A stretch of DNA of 64,000 nucleotides from Tetraselmis striata (GCA_006384855.1 VCJN01002102.1:1-64000); one strand, 5' to 3'; positions 49,621 to 61,132 are shown, counted from the first letter of the stretch. The notes: generated by a model not told the origin, from the sequence alone. Translations and numbers: made by a program.

Positions 49621-49879
49621 CTAAGTAAAATAAAGTTCGCCCAAGGTCATCGGCCGAAGCCGCCCCAGCATTGGACCTCCTGCACCAAATGCAGCCGTAG
49701 ATCTGGCATCGCCATTAGACCATTGCCTCATTCGAACCCCGTGAAGGGCTAATGCGTCAACCAGGCAAATCCGAGACACGGCCGGGTCGATATTATCCTC
49801 AAATGGGAGCACCGGGAATCGAACATGGGACCTCTTGTACACGAGACCACCGCTCGACCGAGCGGGCAGACAACGAGGC
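49621..49879 (-). mobile_element. tRNA-derived SINE, copy 2
   Basis: Minus-strand copy of the element at 19,447-19,706. The head reads cgctcggtcgagcggtgg (A-box-like) and gttcgattccc (B box), and the body shares ggttcgaatgaggcaatggt and ctggggcggcttcggccgat with copy 1. The T-rich end lies at ~49,621. The tRNA-like head resembles a tRNA, but its anticodon arm is poor and the homologous body argues for a SINE. Confidence 0.72.
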
Positions 49880-50104
49880 ATGTTAATAGATAGCCAAACT
49901 GATTACAATGGAGAGTCCGAGGGCCGGCACCTGCGATGCGATGGAAAGAAAACGTCGGAAACCCGAGAAAATCATGCGATACGGGCAGATAACCACAGTA
50001 GCACAGCATATGTGGCCCGTATGATGAAATAGAGCAGAGGTCGCGCGTTTTGTTGCACATAGCGCGTGCAGGTCGTAGATGATCTACATCACCACACATT
50101 TTTA

Positions 50105-50240
50105 AATAATCCTGACTAGCGTGTAGGTGGCAGAAACTTTTTAACAGCGGTGCCTGGTCGCATTTCGCCACCCTTCTAGCGTTAAAGATTTTCACCCTTC
50201 TATCTTAAAGATTTTCACCCTTCTAGCGTTAAAGATTAAG
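50105..50240 (+). repeat. short dispersed repeat, copy 3, followed by a small tandem duplication
   Basis: gtgtaggtggcagaaact, cggtgcctggtcgcattt and gccacccttctagcgtta match the copies at 6,640-6,776 (inverted) and 10,785-10,880. Directly behind it, the 25-bp unit ttcacccttctagcgttaaaga is repeated about three times (50,175-50,240). The rest of 49,880-50,300 shows nothing further, and 49,246-49,620 is empty apart from diverged satellite at its left edge. Confidence 0.65.
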
Positions 50241-50305
50241 GATTGCACCCGAATCAAGGATCTTCTCTGGCTACGGGGGACCCTCGAGTTCCTGAAACAA
50301 AGCCA

Positions 50306-53300
50306 ATGCTCGAGACCGAGCCGGAGTAGCATGTGCCTCAGCCACAGCCCGAGCCCGCAACTGAACCCACCGAGCCCGAGCCTGAACCGGAGCCTGAGCC
50401 TAAGTCCGACGAGCCCGAGCCTGAGACTGGGCCCACTGAGCCCGAGCATGAACCGGGGCCTGAGCCTGGGCCGGAGCCGGAGCCGGAGCCGGAGCCCGAC
50501 GCGGAGCCGGAGACTGCACATGATCCGAAGCCAACCCCCGCACCTGCGCCGGAGCCACGGAAGGAGCCTGCGCCGGAGGAGCCAACTCCCGCTCCTACGC
50601 CCGAAGCCCCCCCCGAAGAGTCCGGAAAGATTGCTGCGCCGACTACTAGGCAAGCGTATGGCTCTGGAGCGTCTGCCGAGGGGTCCAAAAGAAGAACTCC
50701 GGAACTGCTTAATTTCGCGTCGGATGCTGAGCTCTTCGGCACAGAAGAAGAACAAAGGCAATGGGCGGCAGAGAAGCGCCAGACAGCTCTCAATATCACC
50801 GGCACGCCTAGACCCGGGAGGAAGACGAAACTCATGAAGTTTACCAATTATCTCGACTTCTTCGACGGGCGCGAAGGTGCTCCGCAAGATGGAGGCCTCA
50901 GCGACTTAACTTCGCGCAGCTGGACTATCCACCGGTTCAAAAATATTGCTGCTGAAATGTAGATCTATCTTTGCATCGCGAATTGCGCAGATCAAGCCAT
51001 TTGACCGGCAAGGACTTTTTCTATGATCCGAAAGGGCCACTTCTCGCGTGCCTCGGGAAAATCACGGATGCCAACCAAGGGGAATCCGGATGCTACGAGG
51101 TGAGCATGAAAAACACTTTTGTAATATTAGATTCATACATGTCACTACAAGTTAATGTTCCCATGCGTGTCCACGCAGATCCATCAGGAACCTTATCGCA
51201 TGGAATCGACGACGATAATGAGGGTCGAAGTCGCCTTTGAGAGGTTGCTACCCCACGCGATCCAGCCAGCCGCGGTTTCAATCCTACTACGCGTGGTCTT
51301 TGGTCGAGCCCAAAATGCGGGTGCATGCGCTGAAAGGCTTTGCGCTTGGAGGGATCACTATCTCCGACTTGGCCAACATTGACGAAGACTTCGCAAATGT
51401 TCTTATTATATTCTGCGATGCTTTTGCCATCCCGCTGGCCTTGAATGGTTTCTCTCTTTCTCCAACACCGCTGCCGTCGGTTGGATTCTCTAACTGCCAC
51501 CTCAGAGTCGAGATTCCTGATCTAGAGGTGAAGACTTCCCGCGGCGGTGATATCAACATGTTTTCGCCGAGAGATGAGTCAACCTCGTCACAGACAAGGT
51601 GTCGGGGCTTCCTCACATTTTCAGCTTCCGATCCGGCCGCTTCGTCACCCCGCCGCCGGAATTTGAATTCCGTTCTCAAAAGATACAAGACTGCAATATG
51701 GTGACGCAAAGCTACAATCAATTTGCATGATCCAATTTGCATGCGTGCACCTCTCCGGATCAAACGCGAAAACACGTCCGAAACCATATACAATGCGACA
51801 ACGGGCATGCCTTTTTGCATTTGTTATACAGAGGAACCCTTCTCTGTCCGCCAAAAAAATTCCAGTGTCCTTTCCGGTAGTCCGAGGAGACGACACTGGG
51901 TATGAGTCCCTCGCTCATACCATGGCTAATTTCAAGGATTATCAAGTTGCGGGATTCAAAGGCGGGGAGAAGCCGAGGTTGGCGGATGCAAGTTTCTACA
52001 AGCCAGAAGTCGACGTCATCATCAAGTACCCGGACTCCGTTGACGAGCGTCACGGAGACATCGACGGCGACCACAGACGGGAGGCGATGCGCATGGTCAA
52101 ACTCACCTACCCTGAAACCTACGATAACAACAAAGGAATCCTCTTTACGTCGGACAAGATTTACATCGGCCTCTCACCGGAAGTATGCCGCTACATGTCG
52201 ATGAAACTCAACGAAGCCGGTCACACCGTCGTCTGGGACACATCCATGGGACAAAATCGTTTAGTAGATATACAACCGGATTGTTTGTGCAAAACCTTCG
52301 CAGATGTTTCGATACCTAGTGTTCGCATTAGGCTTCATGGCGTCCGGCTTTAGATCTACTTTCGCACGTTAGAGACGTGAAGGATTTCAAGAAGTTTGAA
52401 CAACTTCAAGTTGAAGTGAAGAAGATCGACATCAACGATGCGAAGAGCAGTGAGTTCTCAAATTTGATTGACCTATGCTCGCGCCCCCTCCGGAAAGTTG
52501 CCGTCATGGTGGAATTTTGTTTTTTTGTTGTTGCTGCTGCTAGTTTCTGACTCAAGTATTTTGCGCAGTGCTTTCGAGCAACTTGAGCAGCTTTTTGAAG
52601 CCTACCGCGGCATATAAAGCTTGGGGTTCGAGGTTGGTCCGAAACCTGAAAGAAACTCCGGGACCATGCCGCATACTACGAGCAAGATTGAACTCGCTAG
52701 ACTCAAGCATCTCCAACACTCCCCGAAGATCGTGGAGAAGACGTACCTATCCATTAAGGGTAGGAAGGGTATCAAAGAAATCCTCGATGGCAAAAGTACG
52801 GCTTTGGCAAAGACCGAGCTCACTTCCGAGTCGCCGTCAGGAATGTAAGTTGCGACCTTCCCATATCCATTAATGCCATGAAATATTATAATTTCTTTGT
52901 CCTTACCGAAACTCCGTTTTGCAACCCAGGATGCTGGCTTTGGCCCAATCTACATGGCTTGACGAGCCGTTTGTTGCGAAGCAGAGCGACATCGACGTGG
53001 ATCTTCCGGGCAAAATGTACTTGGTGGTTTGTATACTTCTTATCCAAGGTGAGCACTATGCGAACCCGAACTTCTGCGAGGTGGTAGAGGACGTAACGGA
53101 TGCCGGCGACGATGACCCTATGGCTGTCTCGCACACCAACGCGGAGTGGCTCGCGATGTTTGAGACATGGACGTTTTGTGATCTCCTACGTCGGGCATGC
53201 ATCAAGGTCATGAATGCCACTGACACGGCCAGGGACAGGAAGGCAATCCAACTGCTATCGTCGGACGCACCGGCCAAGGACTCGACGGACCGGCTCTCGG

Positions 53301-53945
53301 ACCACATCATCGAAGCGGATGACGCACTTGACGTGTCGGATGAGCAAGCGGCCGCTCGCCTTGACGCCATCGCCAAGTTTCGAGCCAAGGTTGATGACCT
53401 CATCACCAAGCTGGATTCCCCAAAAAGTTCCAGGATTTGTTCAAAGGTGCTCATCTCGCCGGTCCTTTGATGGTCTTGATGACCCCCTCTGCCAGATGGG
53501 GGGCATGAAATCCGCCGATATAATGCCTCGCCTCTATACCGGTTCTAAAGCACATCGCGGCCACCAACACCAGTATCAAGAGTGAGGCGTGCCGCATCAA
53601 GACACAGACGCCTGACTTGGTTATCTCCTTCTTCAAAGAGTCTGTTATTCTAGCATGTGTTATTCCCGAGCTTCTCGCGATTTCCGCTCCGATTTGTTTC
53701 CGAGAAGATGTGGATATAGATGAAGGTAAAAATTCGATACCCCCTGTGTTTTTTTAAGTTTTGTCGTATAAGAGCAATTAGCAATTAACCGCGAATTGGT
53801 TTTTATAATCTCAGGCCGAAGAACTTCCCGTGATGCCCAAGGGCGAAGAGGTCGGCGTAGGTGATATAGTCCATTTAAACGTGGAGCTTTGCACTTGCGG
53901 CAGCGCGACGCGCACATTGCGCGGCCCATTGCCCGTTCTCTAGCC
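50306..53945 (+). CDS. unrecognised multi-exon gene or pseudogene with Pro-Glu repeats
   Basis: I do not recognise this gene. Four GT-AG introns can be read: 51,100-51,178, 52,450-52,568, 52,845-52,929 and 53,726-53,814. The first exon (50,306-50,962) encodes a Pro-Glu repeat region ([20 protein letters not shown]) and then [19 protein letters not shown]; an in-frame TAG follows seven codons after the ATG. Further good stretches are [77 protein letters not shown] and [19 protein letters not shown]. Frame breaks occur, including at A5 near 53,426 and in a G run near 53,505. It is either a decaying gene or a live gene with base errors. No transposon signature is seen. Confidence 0.4.
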
Positions 53946-54518
53946 TCTAGCAAGCCCACGACAGTCGACCACCGACACTGAGACCGCCCGTAGCGCCAGC
54001 ATTACCTCGTTATGCGGCGACGGTGGGCGGGTCGCGACCGCTACGGCCGCGCAAGCGGCGTGCTGCGGGTTCTCCGCGGGAAACCCTAGAACCCTAAGAC
54101 CCCGCAACAACCGATCTGAGCGCCGCTCCCACCACAAACTTCGCACCGATGGCTCGGTCGGACGGGCTAGGAAACAACGTACATTGTTTAGGCCTTCTAT
54201 TTTGACTAAGCTGCCTTTATATCCAAGCGTTTTTTACCCTAGTGGCGTATGGTGTCAGCAAAACTCGAATCCATGATGGGGGGTTGTCAATCGGGCGGCA
54301 GTTGCGAGGGTGGACCTCTTGGCCGCTGTCCCGGGCCCCGAGCCAGCCATGATTGCCATGTGTCCTCGAAGGGGGCAGGAGGTAGGGCTACGGGGTGGCG
54401 GGAGCTAGTGGGCTGGACGAGGGTGTGCTAGTGGATGCATGATGCATGATACGGGTTCCCGCGGAAAGTGATGTGCCCCGTACAACATTATAGCTAGCAA
54501 CATCCGTGCCAGTGATCT
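53946..54518. other. intergenic, no feature seen
   Basis: GC-rich to 54,170, with one aaaccctagaaccctaagac telomere-like stretch at 54,078-54,103. No gene, repeat or RNA that I can support. Confidence 0.4.
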
Positions 54519-54523
54519 CCGAA
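54519..54523. repeat. target-site duplication CCGAA, left
   Basis: CCGAA stands directly before the left LTR and again directly after the right LTR (61,128-61,132). A 5-bp duplication is normal for Ty3/gypsy integrase and fixes both element ends. Confidence 0.85.
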
Positions 54524-54867
54524 TTTAAGTACTCGCGGCAGTACTTGGTGAAACATGGCTCGCAGCATTTGGCGAATTGAGTTGGTTGCAGAATGTAATC
54601 TCCTACAATATGCCGGTGGCACTACATATGTATCCTGTAACGGTCCGACTCGGCACCGCAGATAGGCAGCTAGTATCGCGTTGTATGGCGCGTATTGTAT
54701 GTTACAAGGAATATTACTGGCGTCTGGTTGTGGCCGTACGAGTAATAATACGCGTGCTGAAATAACATCAGTACGTGATGATACTAGCCAGTATGATTAC
54801 TTGGCCATAATCTCGGCGTCGCAGGTTTGTGGTGGTACTAGGGTAGTCGCTAGGCGTAACCCTAACA
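54524..54867 (-). repeat. 3' LTR of the gypsy element
   Basis: 344 bp, homologous over its length to 60,787-61,127. On the element's strand it begins TGTTAGGGTTACGCC and ends ...TTAAA where the other LTR has the canonical TTACA, so one terminal base has changed. Confidence 0.93.
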
Positions 54868-54883
54868 TTCCCACCCCTCTGAA
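54868..54883 (-). other. polypurine tract
   Basis: On the element's strand, tcagaggggtgggaa lies directly before the 3' LTR, the position and composition expected for the plus-strand primer. Confidence 0.7.
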
Positions 54884-55137
54884 AAATGATGAACTGGAAA
54901 ATGTCTGTTCGCGTCGCCGAAGGCCTGGCGCAGATGTCGGTTGGCAGTGCAAGCGTGATATAGCAACATCAACATCAGCAGTAGGCGTCAATGCTCCGGG
55001 ATGGACTCTGGAAAGCGCGACGGGTGGCGCGCTCGCAGGTTGGCGTATTCCTTTGAGCGTAGCGTGTCTTGCAGATGTCGGCTCGCCCTCGCGAAGTCGT
55101 GTAGCGCCTCGACACGTCGCAGCGCGCTATATGGCTC

Positions 55138-56364
55138 CTAGCTATCGTGACTTGAGTCGTAGTTCAGCCAACGCACCAGAAAGACGAGGCAGAGTCCCCG
55201 CTTGAACAGATCCTCGCGGCGCTCGATAGAGAAGTCGAGCACGCGTTCAACGACGAACTCGTCGACGGGGGGCTCCACACTGGACGGAATTGTACCCGGC
55301 TGTGCGTCTGGGTTGACGCACCGGCGCAGTCGACTGATGTGAAACACATTGTGGCAGTCGAACGTTGGCGGCATGCGCAGACGATACGCCTGGCTGGAGA
55401 TCTTGGCCGTGACCGGGTAAGGGCCGATGTAGCGCTGTCGGAACTTGCGTGCCGGCTGGTTGCGTATAAGCAAGTGCTCCGTCGAGAGCCAGACTTTGTC
55501 TCCTTCTGCGAACTCAACAAGGCTGGTTTTGATATTCATCAGCAAGTTTCAATTGCCCAGTAATCAACATGTGAATATCCTTAATATTTGAAACTGTGTT
55601 GCATACATCTTGGTTGGCAGTAGCAATCATATCAGGTGGTGTCGGTGGCATCATGCATGCCATAAATTGCCTCAAAAGGGGCATAATGTGTTGCTGAATG
55701 GACTGAATTGATGTAAGAAAATTCAGCAAGAGCCAAATGACTTTACCAAGAGTCATGTTGTTTGTGAACAAACGCACGTAATGTTTGCTCAATAGTTCTT
55801 TGGGTGCGTTCAGTTTGACCATCCGTCTGCGGATGGTAAGCGCGGGAAATATTTAGCTTAGTTTGCAGAGCTGTAAACAATGATTTCCAGAACACTTAAG
55901 TAAACCTGGGATCTCTGTCAGAGATGATACATCTGCTGAGACTATGGTGTCTGTAAATATTGTCCAAATACAAACGTAGCAATGGCATCGTAGCCATTCA
56001 CCTAAGGCAAGTTGGTTATAAAATCCATAGAGATTATCTCCCAAGGTTTGGTCGCCTTTGGCAAGGGAAACAAAGAACCACAAGGCTTGGTGGTAGCCGC
56101 TTTGATTCTAACGCAAGTATCGCAGTGTTTGCAGTAATGCTTAACTCTGGTATTCATGCGTGGCCACCAAAACATACGCAGCATGTTGGCAAGAGTGCGG
56201 GTATGGTTGGGGTGTCCATTACCAACATGAAACTCCTCAATGATGAGTTTTCTCAGTTCAGAATCATTGGGTATACAGACCTTATCTGCCATGTAGTAGA
56301 GACCATGCATCAGTCTCATCCTGTCGCACACCGTTAGGGGTGCGTCCATGGCTGTAGGTAACAT
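55138..56364 (-). CDS. integrase with chromodomain (pol, C-terminal part), with stops
   Basis: HHCC zinc site: FHVGNGHPNHTRTL then YCKHCDTCVRIKA. Catalytic core: first Asp in IISMDFITNLP, second in CIISDRDPRFT, Glu in HPQTDGQTERTQR; LALAEFSYINSVHS follows. The C-terminal GPY region reads FRQRYIGPYPVTAKISSQ and CHNVFHISRLRR. It ends with a chromodomain-like segment, FVVERVLDFSIERRE ... FLVRWLNYDSSHDS. Stops interrupt it at 55,896-55,898 and elsewhere, and a shift follows NLP near 56,002. The chromodomain is cut by TAG just where its last tryptophan would come. Confidence 0.85.
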
Positions 56365-57730
56365 CAGTGATGTAGGCAGCTTTGATCTTGTTGATCAGCT
56401 TGCTGTCAATCTGCAAGGCGGACATTGCTGACAAATAGTCCTGCATTTGTTCAAGGTCAACTTCGACCAACTGGTTTTCATATTCAGTCAATGCATAATG
56501 CAAGTCAGGGCGGCGAGAGAGAGCATCAGCCTCATTGTCAGCACCTTTGCGATATAATATCTGCAACACAGGTTCATTAGTCTGTGGGTTGACTGCCATG
56601 TATGGTGAAATCTCATGTAACCATAGGGCATGGCGTCTGCCTAGTCCTTCATGTGTGGGCAAATGCCTCAATGTGGCATGGTCAGTTATAAGTGTAATAC
56701 GGCGACTGCCTTCCAAATAGCAGCGCCATTCTTTCAGAGCACATACCACACCCAAGAGCTCTTGGTCATAAGTGGGATAATTCGTCTGTGCAGCCTGCAA
56801 TGTCTTTGCATAAAAGCTGCAGGGGTGTAAGTGGCCATCAGCATTAGCCTGGAGCAGAACTGCACCTAAGGCATATTTGTTGGCGTCAGTAGCCACTACA
56901 AACTCAGCATCTTTGCCGGTGACAGGGCTTGCCAGCACTGGGGACTGGTACAAGGCTTGTTTCAGTTTTACAAATGCAGCTTGGCATTCAGCTGACCAAT
57001 CAAATATATTATCCTTTCTGGTGAAGACATACAAAGGTGCTGCAATTGCGGAATAATTGCGCACATAGCGCCGGTAAAAAATGCAGAAACCAATATTATA
57101 TTGTTGTACATTCTGAACGGTCTTAGGCCTGGGCCAATGCTGAACAACCTTAATTGTATTAGGTGAGGGTCTTAGGCCAGCCTGAGATACCATATGTCCG
57201 AGGTATTCGAGTTCATTCCTGGCAAACTAGCATTTATGTAATCGTAGTTTAATGTCATTAGACTCGAGCATAGTGAGAGCTGTGTCCAAATGTTGCAAAT
57301 GTTCCTCAAGAGGGTTGCTAAAAATCAAGACATCATCCAGGTATACAAGTATAAACGTATGCTTGTGTGATTGGAGTATAGATGTCATCAGGCGTTGAAA
57401 AGAGGAGGGAGCACTGGTGAGTCCAAGTGGCGTTACTAGCCACTAGATTTGACCATAGACAGTTCTGAACGCTGTCTTAGGAACATCAGGTGGATTAATT
57501 CGGAGTTGGTGATAGCCTAAGGCGAGATCAAGAGCTGAATAGACAGTAGCACCAGACAGCATATCAAATAATGCATCAGCAGGTGGAACAGGGCAATCAA
57601 CCTTTTTGGTGTATTTATTCAATCGACGGTAGTCAATGCACATGCGCAGACCACCATTGGCCTTGCGGGCGGGTGAAGAGAAGAGGAGCCGCATATGGAG
57701 AGAAGGACTCATGTATAAACTGTTTCTCAA
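56282..57730 (-). CDS. reverse transcriptase and RNase H (pol), with a premature stop
   Basis: RT: NGGLRMCIDYRRLNKYTKK, first catalytic Asp in YSALDLALGYHQLRI, then LGLTSAPSSFQRLM, and the YLDD box in TFILVYLDDVLIFSN (about 57,335-57,349), intact. A TAG at 57,443-57,445 interrupts the conserved TVYGQ-WLV stretch. RNase H: VVATDANKYALGAVLLQ, ELLGVVCALKEWRCYLEG, ITLITDHATLRHL and GADNEADALSRRPD, open from 57,193 to 56,282. The family order RT-RNase H-integrase is that of Ty3/gypsy. Confidence 0.9.
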
Positions 57731-57954
57731 GAAAATAGTTCAGTTGTGTTCCTAGTTCCTCTGATTCTGCAGGTGACAATCTGTACATATTTTTCCTGCA
57801 GGAACTTGAGCATCAGGAACAAGAGGGATCTCATGATCAAGACCGGGGCGTAATTGTGGAAGGTTGTCAAGCGGAGAGCATATTGGTTTATGCTTTCGCA
57901 ATAAGTCTCTGATCTGAGCTGTATAAGCTGCAGACTGGTCAGTGTCAATTGTAT

Positions 57955-58685
57955 TTATCTCATCATCAATATCGAGCTCATCACTCTCTTTGGTGGCATT
58001 GTAATAATGGCACAGAAATATACTGTGTCATGGTCATGCTTGGCAATCTCTCTGGCCATGGCATTAACATGAACCATTCTGACATTGGCCTGGCGGGGCT
58101 CTGTTTGGCATTGGACTTTCAGTCCTGTGAGAAATGTCATCAGACCAGATTCCCAATCAACATGTGGGTTGTGTTGTTTCAGGAATTGCATCCCTAAAAC
58201 CAGATTGAAATTATTCTGTAACGGTGTGACTGTGAAGTCAATGGGTATTGTGTAATTGTTGCTATTCAATTCAAGGGTGATATTTTGTGAAGCGAGAACC
58301 ATTTTACCATCAGCAAGAATAACTCTTACTTTATTTTGAAGTGGTGTAGTTGGTATTTATTCTCTTTGACATACTTGGTGCAAGCAAAGTTCAAAGTAGC
58401 ACCGCTGTCAATCAGTACTGAAGGTGTTGTATTAAATTCAGCACAGGTGGGGTGTAACAGCAATAAATCATGATCAGAATTGCTGGTAACAAAACATTTT
58501 TCTGTCATCATACGTGACTGATAAGACTTCTTGGCTTTTGGTTTATACTCCTTACCTTGCTTTTCAGCCAGCATGGTTTTGAGTTCTTCAGTGGTAACGA
58601 CACCATTAATTGCTTGGGCTGAACGTTCCTCAACAGTATAGTCAGCCAGGTAGACATCAACATACCACTCTGTGTAGTATTCCAT
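57955..58685 (-). CDS. retroviral-type aspartic protease region, frameshifted
   Basis: The active-site triad lies in PSVLIDSGATLNFACTKYV (DSG). After a frameshift near 58,345 the reading goes on as TTPLQNKVRVILADGKMVL and reaches the typical C-terminal stretch LVLGMQFLKQHNPHVDW. It would cut the Gag-Pol polyprotein. Between 57,730 and 57,955 the start of RT is degraded. Confidence 0.8.
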
Positions 58686-58726
58686 GTCCAGCCCTATTAC
58701 CGCTAGGTTCCCTAATTAACTGGGCC

Positions 58727-59269
58727 CTAACACTCAGTGGGTCCCATAGGTTCAGTATCAGTTGTTGAACTGGGTGTGTGAAACATATATGGTCCAGGCG
58801 GGTAGCTGTGATTTTTCTCATATTTTGAAAGCAGCGGTTTCCAGGATTGTCCTAATTGTGAGGACCATCTGGGCATAACAATAATACCTCTTGTGTCAAA
58901 GGGAGACTCTTGTCTTTGCATCTCAAAATGTTGCAAGATGGGCAGGGCTGTGTCATCATACACCGGATTGATGAACACAGTTCTACCTTTGATGTCATGT
59001 TGCAGAACTGTTTTTTCAGCACTGCAATAATCTGAACAGACAGCATCATATGCTGAGGCACAGGCATCAAAAGTGACTGGACCATAGGCACAATTCAGTC
59101 TCTTGAATTCTGCTTGGTCAAACACAACAGAGTCAGTTGGACATGCATTCGGTTTTACATATTTGTTAGTTTCAGTGTCATTCTTTCGATTATTGTTTTT
59201 GATACGCATTCTGCGCACTCGAGATCTCTTTTGCATGGTAGTCAGTTTGGCATGCAGTCTAGCAAGCAT
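58727..59269 (-). CDS. DNA-methyltransferase-like domain between gag and protease
   Basis: A 180-residue open frame with a basic start (RSRVRRMRIKNNNRK), then GPVTFDACASAYDAVC and, ~35 residues on, KGRTVFINPVYDDTALPIL. FDxCA followed by NPxYDD resembles the motif I/IV pair of phage-type adenine-N6 DNA methyltransferases (NPPY), with Val for the second Pro. The tail reads TRGIIVMPRWSSQLGQSW. Its place between gag and protease is unusual for Ty3/gypsy. Activity is doubtful; it might only bind DNA. Assignment rests on motifs alone. Confidence 0.5.
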   Translation of the reverse strand: MLARLHAKLTTMQKRSRVRRMRIKNNNRKNDTETNKYVKPNACPTDSVVFDQAEFKRLNCAYGPVTFDACASAYDAVCSDYCSAEKTVLQHDIKGRTVFINPVYDDTALPILQHFEMQRQESPFDTRGIIVMPRWSSQLGQSWKPLLSKYEKNHSYPPGPYMFHTPSSTTDTEPMGPTEC

Positions 59270-59570
59270 CTTTTTGTCTTTGACATTATTGTCGGCATTT
59301 TCTCTGCACCCTGTCTCGTCCTCGATGTCGGCAACGAGGTGTGAATGAGCACAGGAACACCCATGAGTTTCAGCTCAGGTTGTGAGTCGGAGGGTTCAGT
59401 GCCGCGGGAGCGCAATGCTCAACCATCTCGCCATATGTATCCTCGATCTCATGCAGGGGCTGAGCAGGCAGTTTAGCAGTGCATGAATTTTTGTATGTAC
59501 TCGGCGACATGTCAGTGTCAATTGTCTCAAGTACATTGAGAGGCACATGTTGGCATGCCGCCCAACACCG

Positions 59571-60621
59571 TCATTTGTTTTTGTGTAACTCGATTTTGTC
59601 GACTTGCTTGGCTAGCTTATTAGCAGCCAAGTTGGCTTTGAACTGTTCTTTGACATGTTCAGACGCATGGCGGCATTCGTAAATTGAGTGGTCTTTTTTG
59701 CCGCATTTGGCGCACTCACCAGAGAAGCGACTCTTTTTTGATGGGCGATTGGGCAAGCTGTTCTGAGCAGTAGGGCGACTCGGGGCAGAGCTAGTCGACG
59801 CTCCGTTGTTGCGCGACCACGGGTTTGTGAAGGTCGGCATGTGACGACGACCTGAATACTCCTCGTAGTGACGCTTGCGGTTCTTGATGTTGGCTTGCCT
59901 CCTTTTGGCAGTCTCGACAGCGAGGCGGTGCTCCTCGTCGATAGCCGAGAGATGTCTGAAAAGCACCTCATGAGTCGAGACAGCCTCGTTGGCGTGGTTA
60001 GCCATCTTTTGCACCTCGGCTCTCTCGTGCTCGGGAATCGCCTGCAAAATACGCTGCACTTGCAAGTACTCAGGCACAGCGAAAGGTTCATGCAGCAAAG
60101 CAAATGCAGTTTGTAGCTTGCGCTGCAAGTCTACACAACAAGTAGCCATCTTGGGGTCGCTCGGCTTGATGCAGATGTCACGCGCGTAGTCTCCGACGGT
60201 TGCCTGAATGCCGTTGGGGAAAGCGGCCTTGAAGAAAGCTTGTTTCCAGTCTTGATAGTTGACGAAGTGAGTCAGGACCTCGCAGCCCCCTGACAATGTG
60301 AACCTGGAGCTCGTGGCTGTTGAGCACAAGTTTGTGGGTGTGAGCCGCGATAGAATCAGTCTTGAACTGTCGACCGAGCCATGCTTCCATCTCAGGAACC
60401 CAAAGCTTGTTTCGGTCGGAAATCTCCTTGTCGACAATCTCCAAAAAGGCCTTGACTGCCGGGAAGTCGTGAACGTCGGCGAGCTTGTCAGAGATATTAT
60501 GGGTTGGCGCCACAACGCGGGTTTCCAGCATCTTCTTCTCGACAATTTGACGCATAGACTGCTCGGCGGGTGGACCACCGGGAGGGTAACCGGCTTGACG
60601 GGCGCTCCGTTGCGATGCCAT
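59571..60621 (-). CDS. gag, capsid and CCHC nucleocapsid, frameshifted
   Basis: It starts MASQRSARQAGYPPGGPP. The capsid-like region includes WVPEMEAWLGRQF and, after a frame change at a G5 run near 60,291-60,295 (one G too many), CEVLTHFVNYQDWKQAFFKA. It then runs to a nucleocapsid with the zinc knuckle CAKCGKKDHSIYEC (CX2CX4HX4C) and a Lys-rich end (LAKQVDKIELHKNK). Packaging of the element RNA is the family role. Confidence 0.85.
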
Positions 60622-60771
60622 GGCGACACGCGAGTCGGATAAAGGTCAAAGGGTTCAGAATCGCTACCAAGGGTCGGCAGGACCACCGAAATCGCAAATT
60701 TATCGTCGCTGACTCGGTCGCTGCAAATGTATCGATCGCTGTGGGTCAGCAGGTGGAGATGGATCGTAACA

Positions 60772-60785
60772 GGAAGCCGAAACCA
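60772..60785 (-). other. tRNA primer-binding site
   Basis: Directly inside the 5' LTR, one base after its terminal CA, the element strand reads TGGTTTCGGCTTCC. TGG is the complement of a tRNA 3' CCA, as expected for minus-strand priming. I cannot name the tRNA. Confidence 0.6.
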
Positions 60786-60786
60786 G

Positions 60787-61127
60787 TGTAAGTACTCGTG
60801 GCAGTACTTGGTGAAACATGGCTCTACTCGCAGCATTTGGCGAATTTAGTTGGTTGCAGAATGTAATCTCTTACAATGTGCCGGTGGGAGTACAAATCTA
60901 AGTATCATGTAGCGGTCGACTCGGCACCGCGGATTGGCAGCTAGTATCGCGTTGTATAGCGCGTTCTGTATGCTACAAGGAATATTACTGGCGTCTGGTT
61001 CCTTGTGGCCGTACGAGTAATAATACGCATGCTGGAATATCAGTACATCAGTATGATTACTTGGCCATAATCTCGGCGTCGCAGGTTTGTGGTGGTACTA
61101 GGGTAGTCGCTAGGCGTAACCCTAACA
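60787..61127 (-). repeat. 5' LTR of the gypsy element
   Basis: 341 bp. On the element strand it runs from TGTTAGGG to TACTTACA (canonical TG...CA). It is followed outside by CCGAA. Homologous to 54,524-54,867. Confidence 0.93.
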
Positions 61128-61132
61128 CCGAA

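Larger units (their letters stand above)
54524..61127 (-). mobile_element. Ty3/gypsy LTR retrotransposon (chromovirus), full-length but inactivated
   Basis: Two LTRs (54,524-54,867 and 60,787-61,127) flank, on the minus strand, primer-binding site, gag, a methyltransferase-like ORF, protease, reverse transcriptase, RNase H, integrase with chromodomain, and a polypurine tract: the Ty3/gypsy order. CCGAA is duplicated outside. Stops lie in RT (TAG, 57,443-57,445), integrase (TAA, 55,896-55,898) and the chromodomain end, with frameshifts in gag and protease. The LTRs differ by many substitutions and several indels (344 against 341 bp), so the insertion is old. Confidence 0.93.

Noticed and set aside
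49805..49880. tRNA gene on the minus strand
   Set aside because: A and B boxes are present, but the anticodon arm folds poorly and the unit continues into a body shared with 19,447-19,706, so it is a SINE head.
50333..50600. Antisense Gly/Ser-Ala and Arg-Ser-rich proteins over the Pro-Glu region
   Set aside because: Six-base repeat DNA keeps all frames open. Only the plus-strand Pro-Glu frame continues into a stretch with normal composition.
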